A stretch of 64,000 nucleotides of DNA from Stromatinia cepivora (taxonomy: Eukaryota > Ascomycota > Leotiomycetes > Helotiales > Sclerotiniaceae). The translations under genes and the position numbers were made by a program. Each line of letters begins with the position of its first letter. Position 1 is the stretch's first letter. The stretch is from assembly GCA_014898415.1 (NCBI GenBank), contig RCTD01000012.1, forward strand, positions 1,550,001 to 1,614,000, written 5' to 3'. This document shows, piece after piece, positions 25,508 to 40,503 of this stretch. A model generated the notes under the pieces. That model did no database searches. It had not been told where the DNA came from and saw only the letters and a list, made by a program, of their open reading frames with translations.

Positions 25508-26136
25508 AAACGTTTAATATTATTAAACATCGAATATATATTTTAAAATATAAAAAGGAATTTCTTTTTATATTATTATAGAATCAAGAAACAGTATTAG
25601 TTTTTGATTGAATTGAAACCAATAGTATTAAACCTTCAATTGCTCTGTTATAGATTATTAAAACAATACTATATAAGATCTGATAAACTCTTGATTTCGT
25701 ATTCTTTAAAGTCCTTTTATTAATAGTTATCGAAATAATAAAAGATTATATCAAATAAAATATATTGAAGAAAGAAAAAGGATTATATTGAAACCTTTAA
25801 TATTTAATTAAAAAGAACGAAACTGGTAAGTATTGTATTGTTATTGTAATAATAAAAGTAAATACTATAATTTTACGAAATACAAATATACCTTCAAACT
25901 TAAAGGAATTTGTTGAACAAATAATTAAATATTCATTAATATCTTTAATTAATTTCTTCTCTAAATATAATCAAATACTTTTAAATAAAAAGAATAAAGA
26001 TATTATTATTATTATTATTCTTTTTAATCTAATAAAATTCATTATTCTATTATAAAGGATTATTAATTCAATCGTTCAATTTGCAAGGATTGTATCAAGG
26101 ATATTATAAAATATTATATTTAACATTGCTATATCT

Positions 26137-26530
26137 TACTTGAATGATATTGGAATTAAAGATTCCAGAATTTGATACAATAAAACTAAAGTTAAATCTG
26201 GATTAAAGAAGTTCGTTATTAAGTATCTGAAAAATTTGGATATTATAATAGAATATATTAAGTATACAGAATATATTATCGATATTAAATTCAAATAATA
26301 TTATAATAAAATCTGAATCGTAGATTATTATATCAATTCTAAAGGAAGAAGTCCCAATACTGCTAAAATCATTAAGATATTTGAATAGTTACTTTATTCG
26401 AACAATTATAAAATTAGAATATTCTTTGGAATATATATCTTCTATCGATTTTAGATAAAGAATTTCGTTATTATTATAGAATTTCTCTATATATTATTGA
26501 AAAAAGATATAGAATTTATTTAAATCATTA
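26137..26530 (+). pseudogene. Reverse transcriptase remnant of the outer gypsy element
   Basis: The plus strand reads YLNDIGIKD, corresponding to the catalytic YLDD box with Asp-to-Asn change, followed by a palm/thumb-like stretch including GRSPNTAKI and FFGIYIFYR that fits the RT connection to RNase H of gypsy elements. Several in-frame TAA/TAG codons interrupt it. The D-to-N change is a G-to-A transition, consistent with RIP. Confidence 0.68.
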
Positions 26531-27536
26531 ATTATAACATTATAATAACCTTACTGAAAAACAAATTAATTTCAGTCCTAATTCTTTTTCCATTGATTTA
26601 TTCATTTGGAATCAGAATCATTATACTCATTATCGATACTAGTTTAATAGAATAGGGAATTATTCTAAATTAAATATATAATGAAAAACTTTATATTATT
26701 ACTAAATATAAAAATAGTATATAGAATTATACTAAATAAAATTATAATACTATTAAAAAAGAATATAAAGAAATATTCAAAACTCTACAAAAATATAAAA
26801 AGATCTTTATAATATTTATTTTCTTTTAAAAACTAATACAAATATATTTATGATTCAATTAAATAAAACAATTAAAAATCTATTTAATACTTTAATTACA
26901 AAATAAATTACTTAAATCAAACTCTTCGATTTTGATATTAAATATATTCCTAAAAACAAAAACATCATTGTAAATACTTTATTATAATAATCACAAATTG
27001 TTTTAAACAATATTGATAAAGAATATAAAGAAAATATTGATAATTCGATTATTACAAATTTAAATTTGTTATAAATAAATCCAATGATAAATATAAATAA
27101 TTCCAAAATTTTAAGATCGTTTTAAATTTTGAAAAACGGAAATAAAAAAATACAAATGATTATTCAATATATTATTATATTATAAAGATCTAAAAATATA
27201 TTAAAAAAGGATTGATAAATTTTCAAAAAAGAAGTTTTTAATTTTTATATAAAGAATTATTATTTATTCAGAATCCAAAAAAACAGATTATCTTTTATTT
27301 ATATAATAATAAATAATGACTTAATCGAAAAGCAAAAATCATAGTTCGAATATATAAAGAATTAAATTATAAAGATTTAGAATTATTATATATTAAAATG
27401 CACAATTGTTATTAATAAAATGAAATATATGAGGATATAAAAAATTGAATGATTTCTTGTTCCATTTACTAATTCAAATTATCAAAACAAATAAATGAAT
27501 TAATGATTATTATTTAGATTTCAGGTATTTAGTATA

Positions 27537-27845
27537 AAGTTGATATGGATATTACGAAAATGCTTAAAGATTATAAATTCAAATGCTTTATTATTTTATG
27601 AGAAGATTTAAATAATTGAATGGAAGTTAAAACCTTGTAAAATACTATTTCAGAAATAATTATTAAATTCCTTTATGAAATTATCTATTGTTATAATCTT
27701 TTTGGAGAAATCATTATAAATAAAGGATTTGAGAATAAAGGCGCTATATTTATTTATTACGAAAAATATGGAATCGATAAAATCAAGATATCAATCTATT
27801 ATCTATAAATTAATAGAATAAAAAAAAATCATTATTCTATTACAG
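27537..27845 (+). pseudogene. Integrase core remnant of the outer gypsy element
   Basis: The frame beginning KVDMDITKM resembles the first catalytic Asp region of the integrase core, followed by FLYEIIYCYNLFG, INKGFENKGA and ISIYYL. In intact relatives the second region has Asp where this copy reads Asn in INKG, and the glutamate position is replaced by Lys in the NRIKKNH segment; both are G-to-A type losses. In-frame stops are present. Confidence 0.7.
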
Positions 27846-29576
27846 AAACATTTTCCTATTTATTATAAAGAGAATATAGACAATCTGAATAATTAGAAAT
27901 TGTATTATTCATTAATTATATTTCAATTTACAAATCGATAAACAAAACATTATTTGAATTGATCTATAGATAAAAAACTGTATTGCCTTTTGAAATTATA
28001 TATATAATTTAAAGAATCCTTGATTGAGAAAATATATAAATCTAGAAAGATTTATTGATTATTAAAATATAACAAATAAAAATATTAATTAAAGAAGCAA
28101 TTTTTTATAAACAATATTACAAAGAAAATAATAAACTTCGATATAATCTTGATCATAAAACATTAAATAAAAATATTCGAATTGGAAATATAATTCTATA
28201 TTATAATCTTTAATCAAGAATTGATATATCTTGTAATACAAAATTTGCTTTCAAATAATACAGATTTTATAAAATAATAAAAAAGTTAAAGGGCTTTTTT
28301 ATATATACCTTTAAAGAAATAAATGATATTCTATTTAATAAAATCTATACAAACATTTATCTCAAAAATATATTTTACATTTAGATCTTTTTATAAATAA
28401 CAATTCTAAAGATTTATATGAATAAATAAATCAAAAAAACCGAATTTCTAAATATTTATAATCTTCCAAACAAAAGATAATAAACAATCAAGGATTATTC
28501 TTTATTCAATTACAAAATGATATAGAATTAAAAAGAAAAAAATAAATATAATAAACCAAAAAGAAATTATTATTATAAACTTTTGATTATTAATTAAAAA
28601 GTTTAATAAAGAAAACTTTATAATCCTTAAAAAGGAAAGGATATTTGAATTCTTTTTGAAAAAAACTTATTATATTATCAATCTCGTTTTTGAACAATTT
28701 ATAAACAATTCTTGAATAATATTTAAATAATTCAATATTTTCTTTTTAAATATAATCTCTTTAATAATTTGATTTAAGGTTATCAATTCTTTGTTTATAT
28801 TCATTTTACTATTTATATAAATTTTTATTTAAGTTTTGATATAATATTTAGAAAAGGATTTAATCAGATTATAATTTCCTACTTTATTAATAACAATATT
28901 CTTTTTCTTATTTGATACAAAAATTATTTTTTCAATAATGAAATCAAAGTATTTGTATTTATTGAGATTCTTAAAATTAAGGAAAAATATAATGTTTTTG
29001 AATAATGATTCAATTATTTTATAAATATTATTAATCTCATTAAAGATTTTGTAAATAAAGTAAAAGATCGAATCGAAGATTAGAAATTCTATAAAGTAAT
29101 TGATCTTTCTAAAATCAATTGTTTTATTAAGAATAATAATATAATTCAATTTATCGAATAATATTATAATAGAATTAGAAAAGGTCTTAAAAATCTCGAA
29201 AGAATTTGAATAATTGTTTAAAGAAAAGCTCTTATTTGTTTCTAATTGAAGGATATAAATTTAAATAATGTTTTAATAAAAACGAATATAATTTATTATA
29301 CTTTTTATCTCAATCTTTAAATCCTTATAAAGTTTCTGAACAGGTATATAATCGAATGCTTTGTATGAAAAAAAGACAAGAGAATCAAAAAGTACAATCC
29401 TATAGATTTCTATATTATATATAAATTCATTATAAAAGCTGATATAAAAAACAAGAAAAATTGGATACCTTTCCTTTATAATCTTATATAGAATCCTATT
29501 CTCGATAATTTTGGGTTTCTAAAAGAATATCATAAAGGCGAAAATTCTTTCGAAATTCAACAAAGGGATAAGTTTA

Positions 29577-29885
29577 TATCACGGGATAGTATGATTACAG
29601 AGCACTTTCAGGGATCGGGGAATAGATGGTATATATGATTGGTAGAGTAAAAGAATTGAATGATTTGTTTTTGATTATATAAATCAAGAGCTGTATATAT
29701 AGAACAAATGAATAATTATTTAATCGATATATACCTTAATTAGATTAGATCTTTGTTTATTAGGATATCAAAATCATTTTATTAATTGGTAGATTGGTAA
29801 AGGTTAGTAGATTTTTCATTCTGATTGAAAAGTATATATTTTGATTTTTTATAAGATATAAAAGATTATAAAGCTTTTTATGATA
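29577..29885 (-). repeat. Copia LTR (309 bp), left copy, heavily RIPped
   Basis: Collinear with 37549-37857 and 48735-49043 with no length change. The right end reads TTATGATA where the conserved copies read CCGTGACA. Confidence 0.88.
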
Positions 29886-31958
29886 TATCTTTTAGATCGA
29901 AAAGCGATCTGAAATAAATAGAAAAATATAGAAAGTAATAATTTATATAATTCATAAATAAATATACAAAACGATTATAGATAGATATTAATAAAGGAAT
30001 AATATAATATATAAACCTGAAATGATTTTGGTATTTTTGGAATAGAGAAGAATTTGATTATATATAAATTACAAATTTCTTTTGATCTTTGATTTGTTAT
30101 TTATAATATTCTTCGAAATCAAGATTTTGAATAATAAAAAGAAAGTTTTTTGTTGGAAGAATATAAATGAATGATTGATTTTATAATATAATAATTGAGA
30201 ATATATGTAATTGTTAAATTATAGTATATTGATTATAATAGCGAAGTAAAATGAATGAATTTTTAAAGGTATATAGATTTTTTTTTTGTATTTTTGTTTT
30301 TGTTTTAATTAAGTTTTTATTGATTATTATTATATTTAAGATTTCGGGGTTTAAGAAGATTAAATAAATGAATCTTAATTGTATTAAGCAAATAATGGTT
30401 GAAAAGAAAGTTTTGAGAGAATTGAATGTAAAAGAAGATCTCAATATTTTTTTAAAGGATTAATAAATCGAATAAAAAGAATTAATAAATTTAATATAAA
30501 TAACAAATCAAGATATCGATTTTTGAAAATATAGTTTAATTAAATTTGTTTTTAGAATGATATATAATTATCTATTTTAGAAATCGTTTTTTTTTATTAA
30601 AGGAATTATTATTTGTTGTAATTAATTATTTATTATAGATTCAAATAGTAATTTGGAGATAAGTTTTGTTTTTAAATTTTATTATATAATTGAAAAGTTT
30701 TATTAATTCTATATTTGTAATTATCGAAGTAAGGATTGTTTGATAAAGGAAAGAAAAAAGGGAGTATTTTTTTATTTAATAATAATAATCTATTCGATTT
30801 TTTAATATTAAATTTTTCGGATGATAAATTAAATGAAGAAGAAAGAAAAAAAAGGTTATCGAAAGTTATTGGTTTTTTAGTTAAAATAAAAGATGAAAGG
30901 AGTTATAAAGAAAGAAATGATTATTTATATATTTGATATATAAAATCATTGATTGTTGGGAGATATAATTTTTATGGCGAATATTTTATTGATTTTTTTA
31001 AATTGAATAATTATCGATATTGGAATTATAGTATTTATTTGTATATTTTCTTATTGATTTTCCTTTATTCTTTAATAGATTATTATATTGTTATTTATTA
31101 GTAAAATTCGAAAATAAGTTTTTCGTTTATTTTTTATTTTTATAGTATATTGATCGTTGGTTATATAGTTTAAGTAGGGATATAGAATTGTAATAAAAGT
31201 GATATTAAAGATTAAGAAGAAAAAAGAAATTGTTTTTTTGTTTTTGTATTATTGTTTCTTTTTTCCTTGCTATATTATTTATTGGAATTTTCGAAAGGTC
31301 GAATAGAAGAAGTATATTATGATTTCGGAAAGTGATAGTGAGAATAAAAGAAAAAAAATGGTAAAAAAGAAAAAGAGAAAAAAGTGGATAGTATATTTAA
31401 AGAAAAGGGAAAAAAGGGATAGTCCTTTGGTTTTTATAATATTAATAATATTAATAATTTTGATTGTTTTAATTGTTTTTTGTTTTTTAATTATTGTAGA
31501 TAATCCAGAGGTTTTTTTATTTGAATTTCAAATTATTGAATTTAGAAAGAAATTTATTCTTTTTTAAAGATAAGAAAATAAAAAGTGGAGAAATGATTGA
31601 TTTTAATTGTTCTTTGTTTTTTGATGGATATAAAGTATACGAATTGAAATATATTATAGAAAAGTATAATGATCTGGAATACTAAATAGGATTTATTTTA
31701 TTTATATTAAAGAGAAGAATTACAAATTCTAGATTATTGTTATTCAAGTTCTATAATTGTCGTTATTTAAATTTTAGATTATCGTTATTTAAGTTTTATG
31801 ATTCTATTATTTACATTTTGTAGATTGAAAAGAGATCGAAAGTATTCGAATTTTTGTTTTATAAGATTTTTAATGAATTTATCAATAATTATATTGATAA
31901 TCGATAGATAGATTATATAAAAGTTCTCTTTTGAATATTCTTAATATAATTATATATT

Positions 31959-32300
31959 TTAAATATCAATATAATATAATTTTGTAATAATCCATTCATT
32001 CTCATCAATTATCAATCTAATCGCTTGTTGATTATTATAAAAGATCATTACAAACTCTTTTATTACTAAATCGATCTTTTTTAAAAAATATAGGATTACT
32101 ATAATTTCTTTTGATATATATTCGACTCCGAGAAACTTTATTTCGGTAATCGAGGTAATCATAATATCTTGTTTAAACATTTTCTATATAATTAAACTAT
32201 CGAAAAGGGATATAATATACCCTTAAAATAATCGATAAATATCTAAATCATCTATAAAAGAAATATCTAAGAAAACAAAAAATTGTAGTATTTGATTATT
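31959..32300 (-). pseudogene. Copia RNase H remnant
   Basis: On the minus strand the frame reads FIDDLDIYR, then GYIISLF, then KQDIMITSITEIKFLGVEY, then NNQQAIRLI and a final YIDI. This is the order of blocks in Ty1/copia RNase H (SDADWA, S-T-x-G-Y, S-x-x-E-A-E-Y, DNQ-A-I, K-H-I-D). Stops and E-to-K or D-to-N type changes interrupt it. An open stretch of 73 codons remains at 31,959-32,180. Confidence 0.78.
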
Positions 32301-35300
32301 ATTATATTGGATTATAAGATACCTTGTATTCCATAGATATTGTAAACAATGATCAACAACTTTTATATAATCACTTAATAGATTGATTAAATAATAATTT
32401 AATTATAAAACAACAAATAATATATTTGCTTTTATAATAATTACAATATATAATACTGAACCCACTTTCTCTTAATATATTTTTATAATATATATAGGAA
32501 TTTGACCCTGATTTTTCCGAAATACTATTATCAAAAGCAATATATTTATTATCCTATTTATTGCTTTGAATTTCTTAATAATCTTCTTAATGTATATATT
32601 ATGAATTAACCACAATTTTTTTTTGAATCGATTACAGAATATATATATACCTAGAAATCATTTAGTATTTTCTAGATCTTATAATTCATATACAGTTTTG
32701 ATTCCTTTAATGATCTTTATAACAATTGATTCATTTTTTTTATAATAAATAACCTGAATATTATTTATAAAGAAAAGAATTATAACAATATACTTTGGAT
32801 TAATATATAAATACAATTCCTTTTTGCATTATACTAATTCTAGTTTCTCGAATATCCGAATGAAATTCTTAAATCATATAATTAAGGAATCTTATAGATT
32901 ATATAAAGCTTAATCAATTATAATATTTTTATTTAGGATTTTATATTTATCAAATAAATAATATATAATTAGAATACTAAAAGAATTATATAAAATATTA
33001 ATAAAGGTATTGATTATATTATATTGCTTTGTTTCGAAATCGTATTTAATAATAATTATTATTATAATTCAAAATGATCAATTTACTAATATAATAATAT
33101 AAATAGTTTTAATAGTATTTTTAATTTAAAGATCTCTTTATATTATTAAATATAAACAATAACAAATAATTAAATCTTAATCATTATATTTATATATAAA
33201 TATCTATTAAAGGGAGATCGATTTTGTAAATTCCGATCCAGAATCGATTTTATATTAAATTTTCCTAACCTTAAAATTATTAACTTTAAGATCACAATCC
33301 TATTTGAATTAATATTCTATTTGATGATTTTCTAATAGATAATAAAAACAAAGTAACTTTGAAATTGCAAATATATAAATTCGAGGAAATAGTATTACTT
33401 ATAATCTATTGATTATAGATCAAATAGAAAGCAATAATGGTTTTGCTTCAATTTCAATGATAATTATATTATGAATTATTACAAATTGAGAATATTCCTT
33501 TATATCGTTTATTCTTTATTAATCAAATCAAAATATAAAATAAAAGTTATTTAAGCAAAATAATCCCATTGAATCTATTCTTTGAAATATAATAATTCTT
33601 ATATAAAATCCAACATTAAAATTACTTTTTTGATGGTATTACTGTATATATAATTGCCTTTATATACATACTAATTACTTTGAAATATAAAAACTAAATA
33701 ACTCCCAAAAAAGAAATAACTTCGAATAATAATCATATAATTGAAATTCAAATGGATTAATCTGAATCTTGGATATTTCAATCTTTATAATGCAAACTCT
33801 TTTAAACATCTATTCAAGATCATAAATCTACAAATCCTTTATAAATCGATCAAATGAATATATAAGATATAACAATCTTTATAATAATTGAATTTCCTTT
33901 ACAGAATATTCTAATTGATTATTCCAATATATATACTTTCTTTTAAAATATTAAAATTGATCGATTGAAATAATCTCTGAATCACTTTCGTATATACCGT
34001 AAAGAACTTTAATAATACAATTAATAAACTTATATTCTATATTCCTTATATCAATATATTCAATAAAATCGGGATCTGTATTATTGTTATAAGCATTTCC
34101 TTGAATAATACTAATATTTTTATCTATAAAATATAATTGCTTTTCAATAAAAAAATCGGTTTTTTCAATTTCTTCAATAAAAGAATCGATCGATATTTAT
34201 ATATCTTTATTATATATTTTATCCTTATTATCTGAAGAATTAGATAAATTGGATAATCCTAAATCGATTTCTTTATTTCTATTATCATTCTTTAGATTTA
34301 TATTTATCCTTAAGATTAATTCGTTTGTAAATAATAAATCTGAAATATATTTGATAAATAAATTAAAGGCTTTTTGATCTATAAAAATAGATAGATAAAT
34401 AAAATCTTTATGATTATCCTTGTTTTGAATAATCGTTCTGTCCATTTCGATATAATCTTATAGATCAAGGGCTTTAACAAATTGTTTAAGTTTTTCTATA
34501 ATATAAATATCAATTATTCAATTAATAAAATCCATATAATAAATAAATTCTTTATTGAATGTTACATTTCGAATAATAATAATTCTATTGAATTTGAATA
34601 TTCATATACAATAGATCAGTATACCTGGAATATAACCCATTAAATACCCAATATATACTCAAGGATTAATTTTATATTATTTTCTATTAATTCCAATTTC
34701 TTTATTCTTATTCAAAAAATAAACTCAGTATTTATACTTGTAAATTTCATTTCAATTGAAATAAAGATCATTAGATATTTTCTTTACAAATAAAGGATTA
34801 TCTTTACGAAAATAATTATGGAATTATATATCAAACACTTTATTAAACAATTTAAAGGATTTGGTTTTCAAAGGATTTATATTATATAGATAAGTAATAA
34901 TTTATATTACTTCTATTTACAATTTATCTGGTAAATCTATTATAATCTATATTTTTATTTATTTTATAATTATTTCTTATCCTATACATTCTAATTCTTT
35001 ATTGGATTTATATATATGAAATAGAGATAGCTCGAATTCGATACCTTCTTGTTTAATCCATTTCTCAAATAATATTATTTTTATAATTCCAATAATAAAT
35101 ATATCATTATCCTATTTGATTATTATAATCGCTAGATTATATTTATGATGAATTTAGATTACAAAACTTTAAATGATTACAAATACTTCATTATATGTTT
35201 TGTAATAGATTGGATATAAAAAGATTTTATTATAATATATTTCTTTGATTAATAGAAACTATAATACATTATTATACTCTTTATCGAAATCAAAAAGATT

Positions 35301-37548
35301 CCATTGGATTTTATAAAAAAACTGAAATAATTGATGATCATTTGAAGCGTAAGAAATGATTTGCTTTATATAAATACAAATGTAATCAATATAATTGGAA
35401 TAAATAATACCTTTTATTTTGATATTTTGTATTATAAATATTAAATATTCAAAAACTTTCTTCTTCAAATATTTAAAGTGTTTATATTATATTTCATTTG
35501 TATTTTTTTTAAAAAGAAATGGATTATAAGAATAATAGAATGTTTTGTTTATTTTTTTGTTTATTATTAGATATATTATAAAAGGATTACTTATAGAAAT
35601 AAATAAAAGAATACTTAAATAAATAGAAAATGATTTGTATTTTAAAAATATAAGATTTTCAATATAAATATATTAAACAATTATTATATTATTTGTATAA
35701 TCTTTTTTACGAAAAGTATAATTATATTCTGAGAATTATAAATTGGTTTTCTTTAATCGAGTTTTCGAAATGATATTAATATGAAAACTAAAGATGAATA
35801 TTATATTGTTTAAAATTAAATCATTATTAAAGTAATTTTCTCTCTTGATAATCCCTTTGATAATACAAATCCTATATTTTAAGATTTAGAAACTGGAAAT
35901 ATCTATTTCTATAAAATCACTAAGATCGGATAATCGATATCGATAATCATTTAATAAAGATATATCATTTATAATATATATAGTATTATAATTATTGAAC
36001 AAAATATTATTAAATAAATAATATACTCTTACTATTATAAAATATATTTCTGATTAATTATATCAAGTATTCAAAATAACAATATTAATTAAAGGTTTTA
36101 AAAGATCAATAGAACTTTTCATTCATTTCCTTTTGATCCAATTAAAATGAAACTGTTTTTATAAATATGATTTTGTTTGATCCTTAATTACTTGTAACTC
36201 GTTTTCGCTAAATACCCTTTTAAATAATAAATTGATTCTTTTAATGAATATTAACTTTATAACTTTGTAATTATAAATAATATAATTATAACCAATTCCA
36301 TTATTCTATTCAAATTCAATTCTGCAAAGATATTTCCAAATCTTTTTGATCCCCTAATTATTTTTAAAATTAATACTCTTTTTATTCTTTTTAAACTTTT
36401 TATTATTTTAAAAAAAAATAAATATAGAATATATTCCTCTTTTAATTTTTAAAGAAATAAAATCTAGAAAAATTAATCCTTCAAAAACGTTTCTGAATTG
36501 TTTGAATAAAAGATTAGATAATCCGAATTAATTGTTTATTTCGATCTGTATAATTATAATATTTGTTTAAATTGAAAGTATTCTAATATTAATAACTTAT
36601 AAAAAAATATTAATAACAATTTCATCCTATACTTCAATAATCTTATATACAAAAATTTTAATATAAATTATAATCCAATCCCTATACCATTTAATAAGAT
36701 TGATTCTATTAAACAAAGTTTACATTAAAACAAACCGATATTCTTATAATATTGCAAACTTGATAATAATTATTATAAATACAAACTTCTTTTTGAATAT
36801 ATTAATAATTGTTTTGAATAAAAGAATTATAATACTCTGATTAAGAATAAATAATTTTATAAAATATATTTGATTAATTAACGATTCGATCTATTCATAA
36901 ATATCACAAAAAGTTTTGTAATTCTATATATATTCTTATTATCGATATCGATACTTCAATTAGAAAAAGACAAATTCGAAAAAGATTTCTTAGAAAATAA
37001 TTGAAAATGAAATAATAGATCTATTAAGAATGAATCCTGATATATTACTATTAGAATCTTTCATCTTTATATCTCTATTAATATTTTCTCTGGATTGGAT
37101 TATTACAAGATATTCCGAGAATTCCTTTTAATATTGAATTTGTTTCTTTTAATCATATTTAACTTAGAAATCAATAATAGAAAATAAAACAAATAATTTG
37201 ATTGAAAATTAATCAATCTAAATACAAATAAATTTATTTATTAAATCGAAACTTAAAATAGATATCGTTAATATAGAAACAAACGAGTTGTTCTCTGGAT
37301 TGATTGAATCCTAGATTCCTTAAACTTGATACTTATTTTTCAAGTATAGATATTATTTCAATTATTGAATATAGATTATAAAAAGAAGATTGTTTTGATC
37401 CTTTATTATATTAAATAAAAATAACTAAATTGATATAAATATTAAATTATAAATAAAATAGGAATAATATTTTAAGAATAATCTTTTGAATATTTAGTAA
37501 TCATTGGATAGGAAGTTATATAGATTTAAGAGTTATCAAGCTTATAAT

Positions 37549-37857
37549 TATCACAGGATAATATGATTATAAAGCATTTTCAGGGATTAGGGAATAAATG
37601 ATATATATGATTAATAAAGTAAAAGAATTAAATGATTTGCCCTTGATTATATGAATCAAGAATTATATATATAAAACAAATGAATAGTTATTTAGCCGAT
37701 ATACACCTTAATTAGACTAGATCTTTGTTTATTAGGATATCAGGATCATCTTATCAATTGGTAGATTGGTAAGGGTTAGTAGATTCTTCATTCCGATTGG
37801 AAAGTATACGCTTTGATCCTTCATAAGATACAGGGGATCACAGGGCTTTCCGTGACA
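37549..37857 (-). repeat. Copia LTR (309 bp), right copy, lightly RIPped
   Basis: Same length as the other two copies. Start TATCACAGG, end CCGTGACA; the right half is almost identical to the solo LTR at 48,735, the left half more A/T-converted. Confidence 0.88.
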
Positions 37858-40503
37858 GTTTATCTATAAGATAATTATTATAGAAATTATTCTGATATTC
37901 TTCAATAATGATAATAATAAAAAAGAATTTAATACTGAGAAATAATTAGAAATAATTGTTACACCAAATATCCCTTATATACACCGACTTTTCCATTCCC
38001 AAATGATTATATCAATTTCAGAATTTACAATCACGAATATTGATAAATAGGAAAAAAAAGATTATCATTTTGATCTTTCGAAAAAAGCCCTTTTTCATCT
38101 ATTTATTCTGAATAGATTCATATCTTATTATTATATAGTTGATTATAATATAAAGTTTGTTTCAAACAATAACGATTCAATCTTCAACAATTTTAAAACA
38201 ATCTTAAATTCTTTATAGGAGCTGAAAAGTTATTTTTATAATTTAGATTATCAATTTGAAAAAGAATAATACTTTTTGATAAATAACAAATATATTATCA
38301 ATTAAATAGAATAAAAAGTTATTACATCATTAAAAGAACAAATCATTGTAGATACTCTATATATATACCATTTATATACCCTAACAAAACTCTTCAATTT
38401 AAAATCGAAGTATATTTCAATTAAAGAACTACAAAACAGATTAATTATTATTATCAGAAATCGAAAATATATTAACAAAATGAAATTAATAAGGATATTT
38501 TACCTTTGATTCTATTTATATTAATTCTAAATTCTAAAATAATTAAAGCAAATCTTTAGTTTTAATCGATTTAATTTAATAAAAAACTTCTATTCCCCTA
38601 ATTCTAATAAAGTCCTCAAAAATAACCTTTTTCTATTAGAATTATCAAATAAAGAATTCTTTGAAAATCAATTTATTCTATATATTCCTTTATTTTAATA
38701 TATCTTCGAATAAAAAAATGGATTCGATTTATAAAATATTTGTAAAGATGTTTTTATTATTTATAAATAACATTTCTATAGAATTTTTAAAAAAAAATCC
38801 GTTTTTGAATTACTATTTTTCGATTATTCAATTTCTTTTGAGATATAATCCTATATTATAATATACTGCTTTTTATATTTAAAAGAATAAGGAATTCTAT
38901 TTTATACTAATACCTTTATTTATATTATATTTTTTTAATTGTAATAAGAAATTTAACTTTTGTTATTCTTTCTTTAATCTTTTCTATTTAATTTTTAAAA
39001 GCAAATAAAAAGAAGTTTTAAAAAGAATGATTATTATAATCGATTTTTTTAAATTAAAGGAATCGATTAAAAGCTTTTATAAAGAACACTAAATTCTTGT
39101 TCTTTATAAACTAAATAATAATAATAATTTAATTTGGAAATTCCTAAAGAAATATTCTTTTATTTGTTAATTATAATATAATTTTAATTGAACAATAAAA
39201 AGGAAAGCTTTCCAAAAGATCGAACAAAAGAATCAATTTCGATAGAAAACCTTGATTAGATTTGAATCCTGAACAATTGTAATTCGATTAAATATTATTT
39301 TGTAATATACTGATTCTTTTAGATTCTATAGATCGATTTTGATATCGATTTTCTATTCAATTATAATCTTAAACGAAAAGAATATAAAGGATAATAATTT
39401 TTATAAAAACTTTTGGAGATTTCTTCAAAATCAAATTGTTCTTTTTGAATTAAACGAATTTAATAAAGAAAACCTTTATATTCTTCGATCTTTTTTTTTT
39501 AATATTAATTTTGTTTTATGAGACTATCTTTCTATAACTTTTTTAGAATATTTATTTTGGGATTCTAATGTTGTTAAAAAAATAACAAATAAATTATTTG
39601 AAATTAATAATAATGAATTCGAATTTTGATATAAACAATAATATAATTTTGTAATAATAGATCTAGTTATCCAATTTGAAGTATTTCAAGATAAAGAAAA
39701 GCAATAGAGAGATCGATCATTATTTATAGATTATAATATACTTTTATAATAATAAAAAGCCTTTTATAATAAGAATTTCAAAGATAATGAATTCTTTAAT
39801 AAAGAGAATATTAGTAATTAAAAGATTATGAATCTAATTGAAAGAAAATCCTTTATTAGGAAGTTTTAATTTATATCAAAAAAGTTAATTAGAAAAAGAA
39901 AAGAAATTGTAGGACAAGAATCGATTCAAAACCAATTTACAATATTATCCAAATTTGTTAAGATAGTTCAATCATCAAAATCCCCAATTAAATCTTTTGG
40001 AATACAAAATACCACTTCAATTTTTAATATAGATTATAAATCAAATAAAGAATAAATGAATCGCTCTTCAATAAAGAAACTTTTTGTAAAATCTAATAAT
40101 AAAAAAAAGAATTATTTCTTCAATATTGAACAAAAACTTATAACACCAAAAATCTCTATTCATTATTCAAATCGTATTCAAAAATCATTAAAAAATCCTA
40201 TTACAAATATAAAATCCATTACAAAATATTCAATTAAATATTTAAGAAAAATTGAAGATAGAAAAAATAACAAAGATACTTTTCAAAAACTTGAAATTTT
40301 TATCGAATTTAGTAGAAAGACAATAGAAATAGATTTGGATTAATAAGAATCTAAAATATATTGTTTTTTTTAAAATAATCTTAAAAATTATTTATTATTC
40401 TAATTAGTTTTCCTTAATCTAATTATCCTTTGATCTTTTTGGTTTTTACTTTTTGTAATTATTCTGAAATCAAATAGAATATATATTCTGAAGAAAAAAA
40501 AGA

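Larger units (their letters stand above)
29577..37857 (-). mobile_element. Ty1/copia LTR retrotransposon, 8,281 bp, RIPped
   Basis: Two direct repeats of exactly 309 bp (29577-29885 and 37549-37857), original ends TGTCACGG...CCGTGACA by comparison with a third copy at 48735-49043. GTTTA at 29572-29576 and at 37858-37862 is an exact 5-bp target duplication. A copia-type RNase H remnant reads on the minus strand at about 31,959-32,300, so the right LTR is the 5' one. The gag, integrase and most RT region (about 32.3-37.5 kb) is too degraded to assign residue by residue. About 2.1 kb lies between RNase H and the 3' LTR, more than copia elements usually have. No intact open frame remains. Confidence 0.87.

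Noticed and set aside
30214..31567. Short Ile/Lys/Phe-rich frames in the copia element as genes
   Set aside because: RIP makes stop-poor AT-rich frames of such composition by chance; none has a domain.
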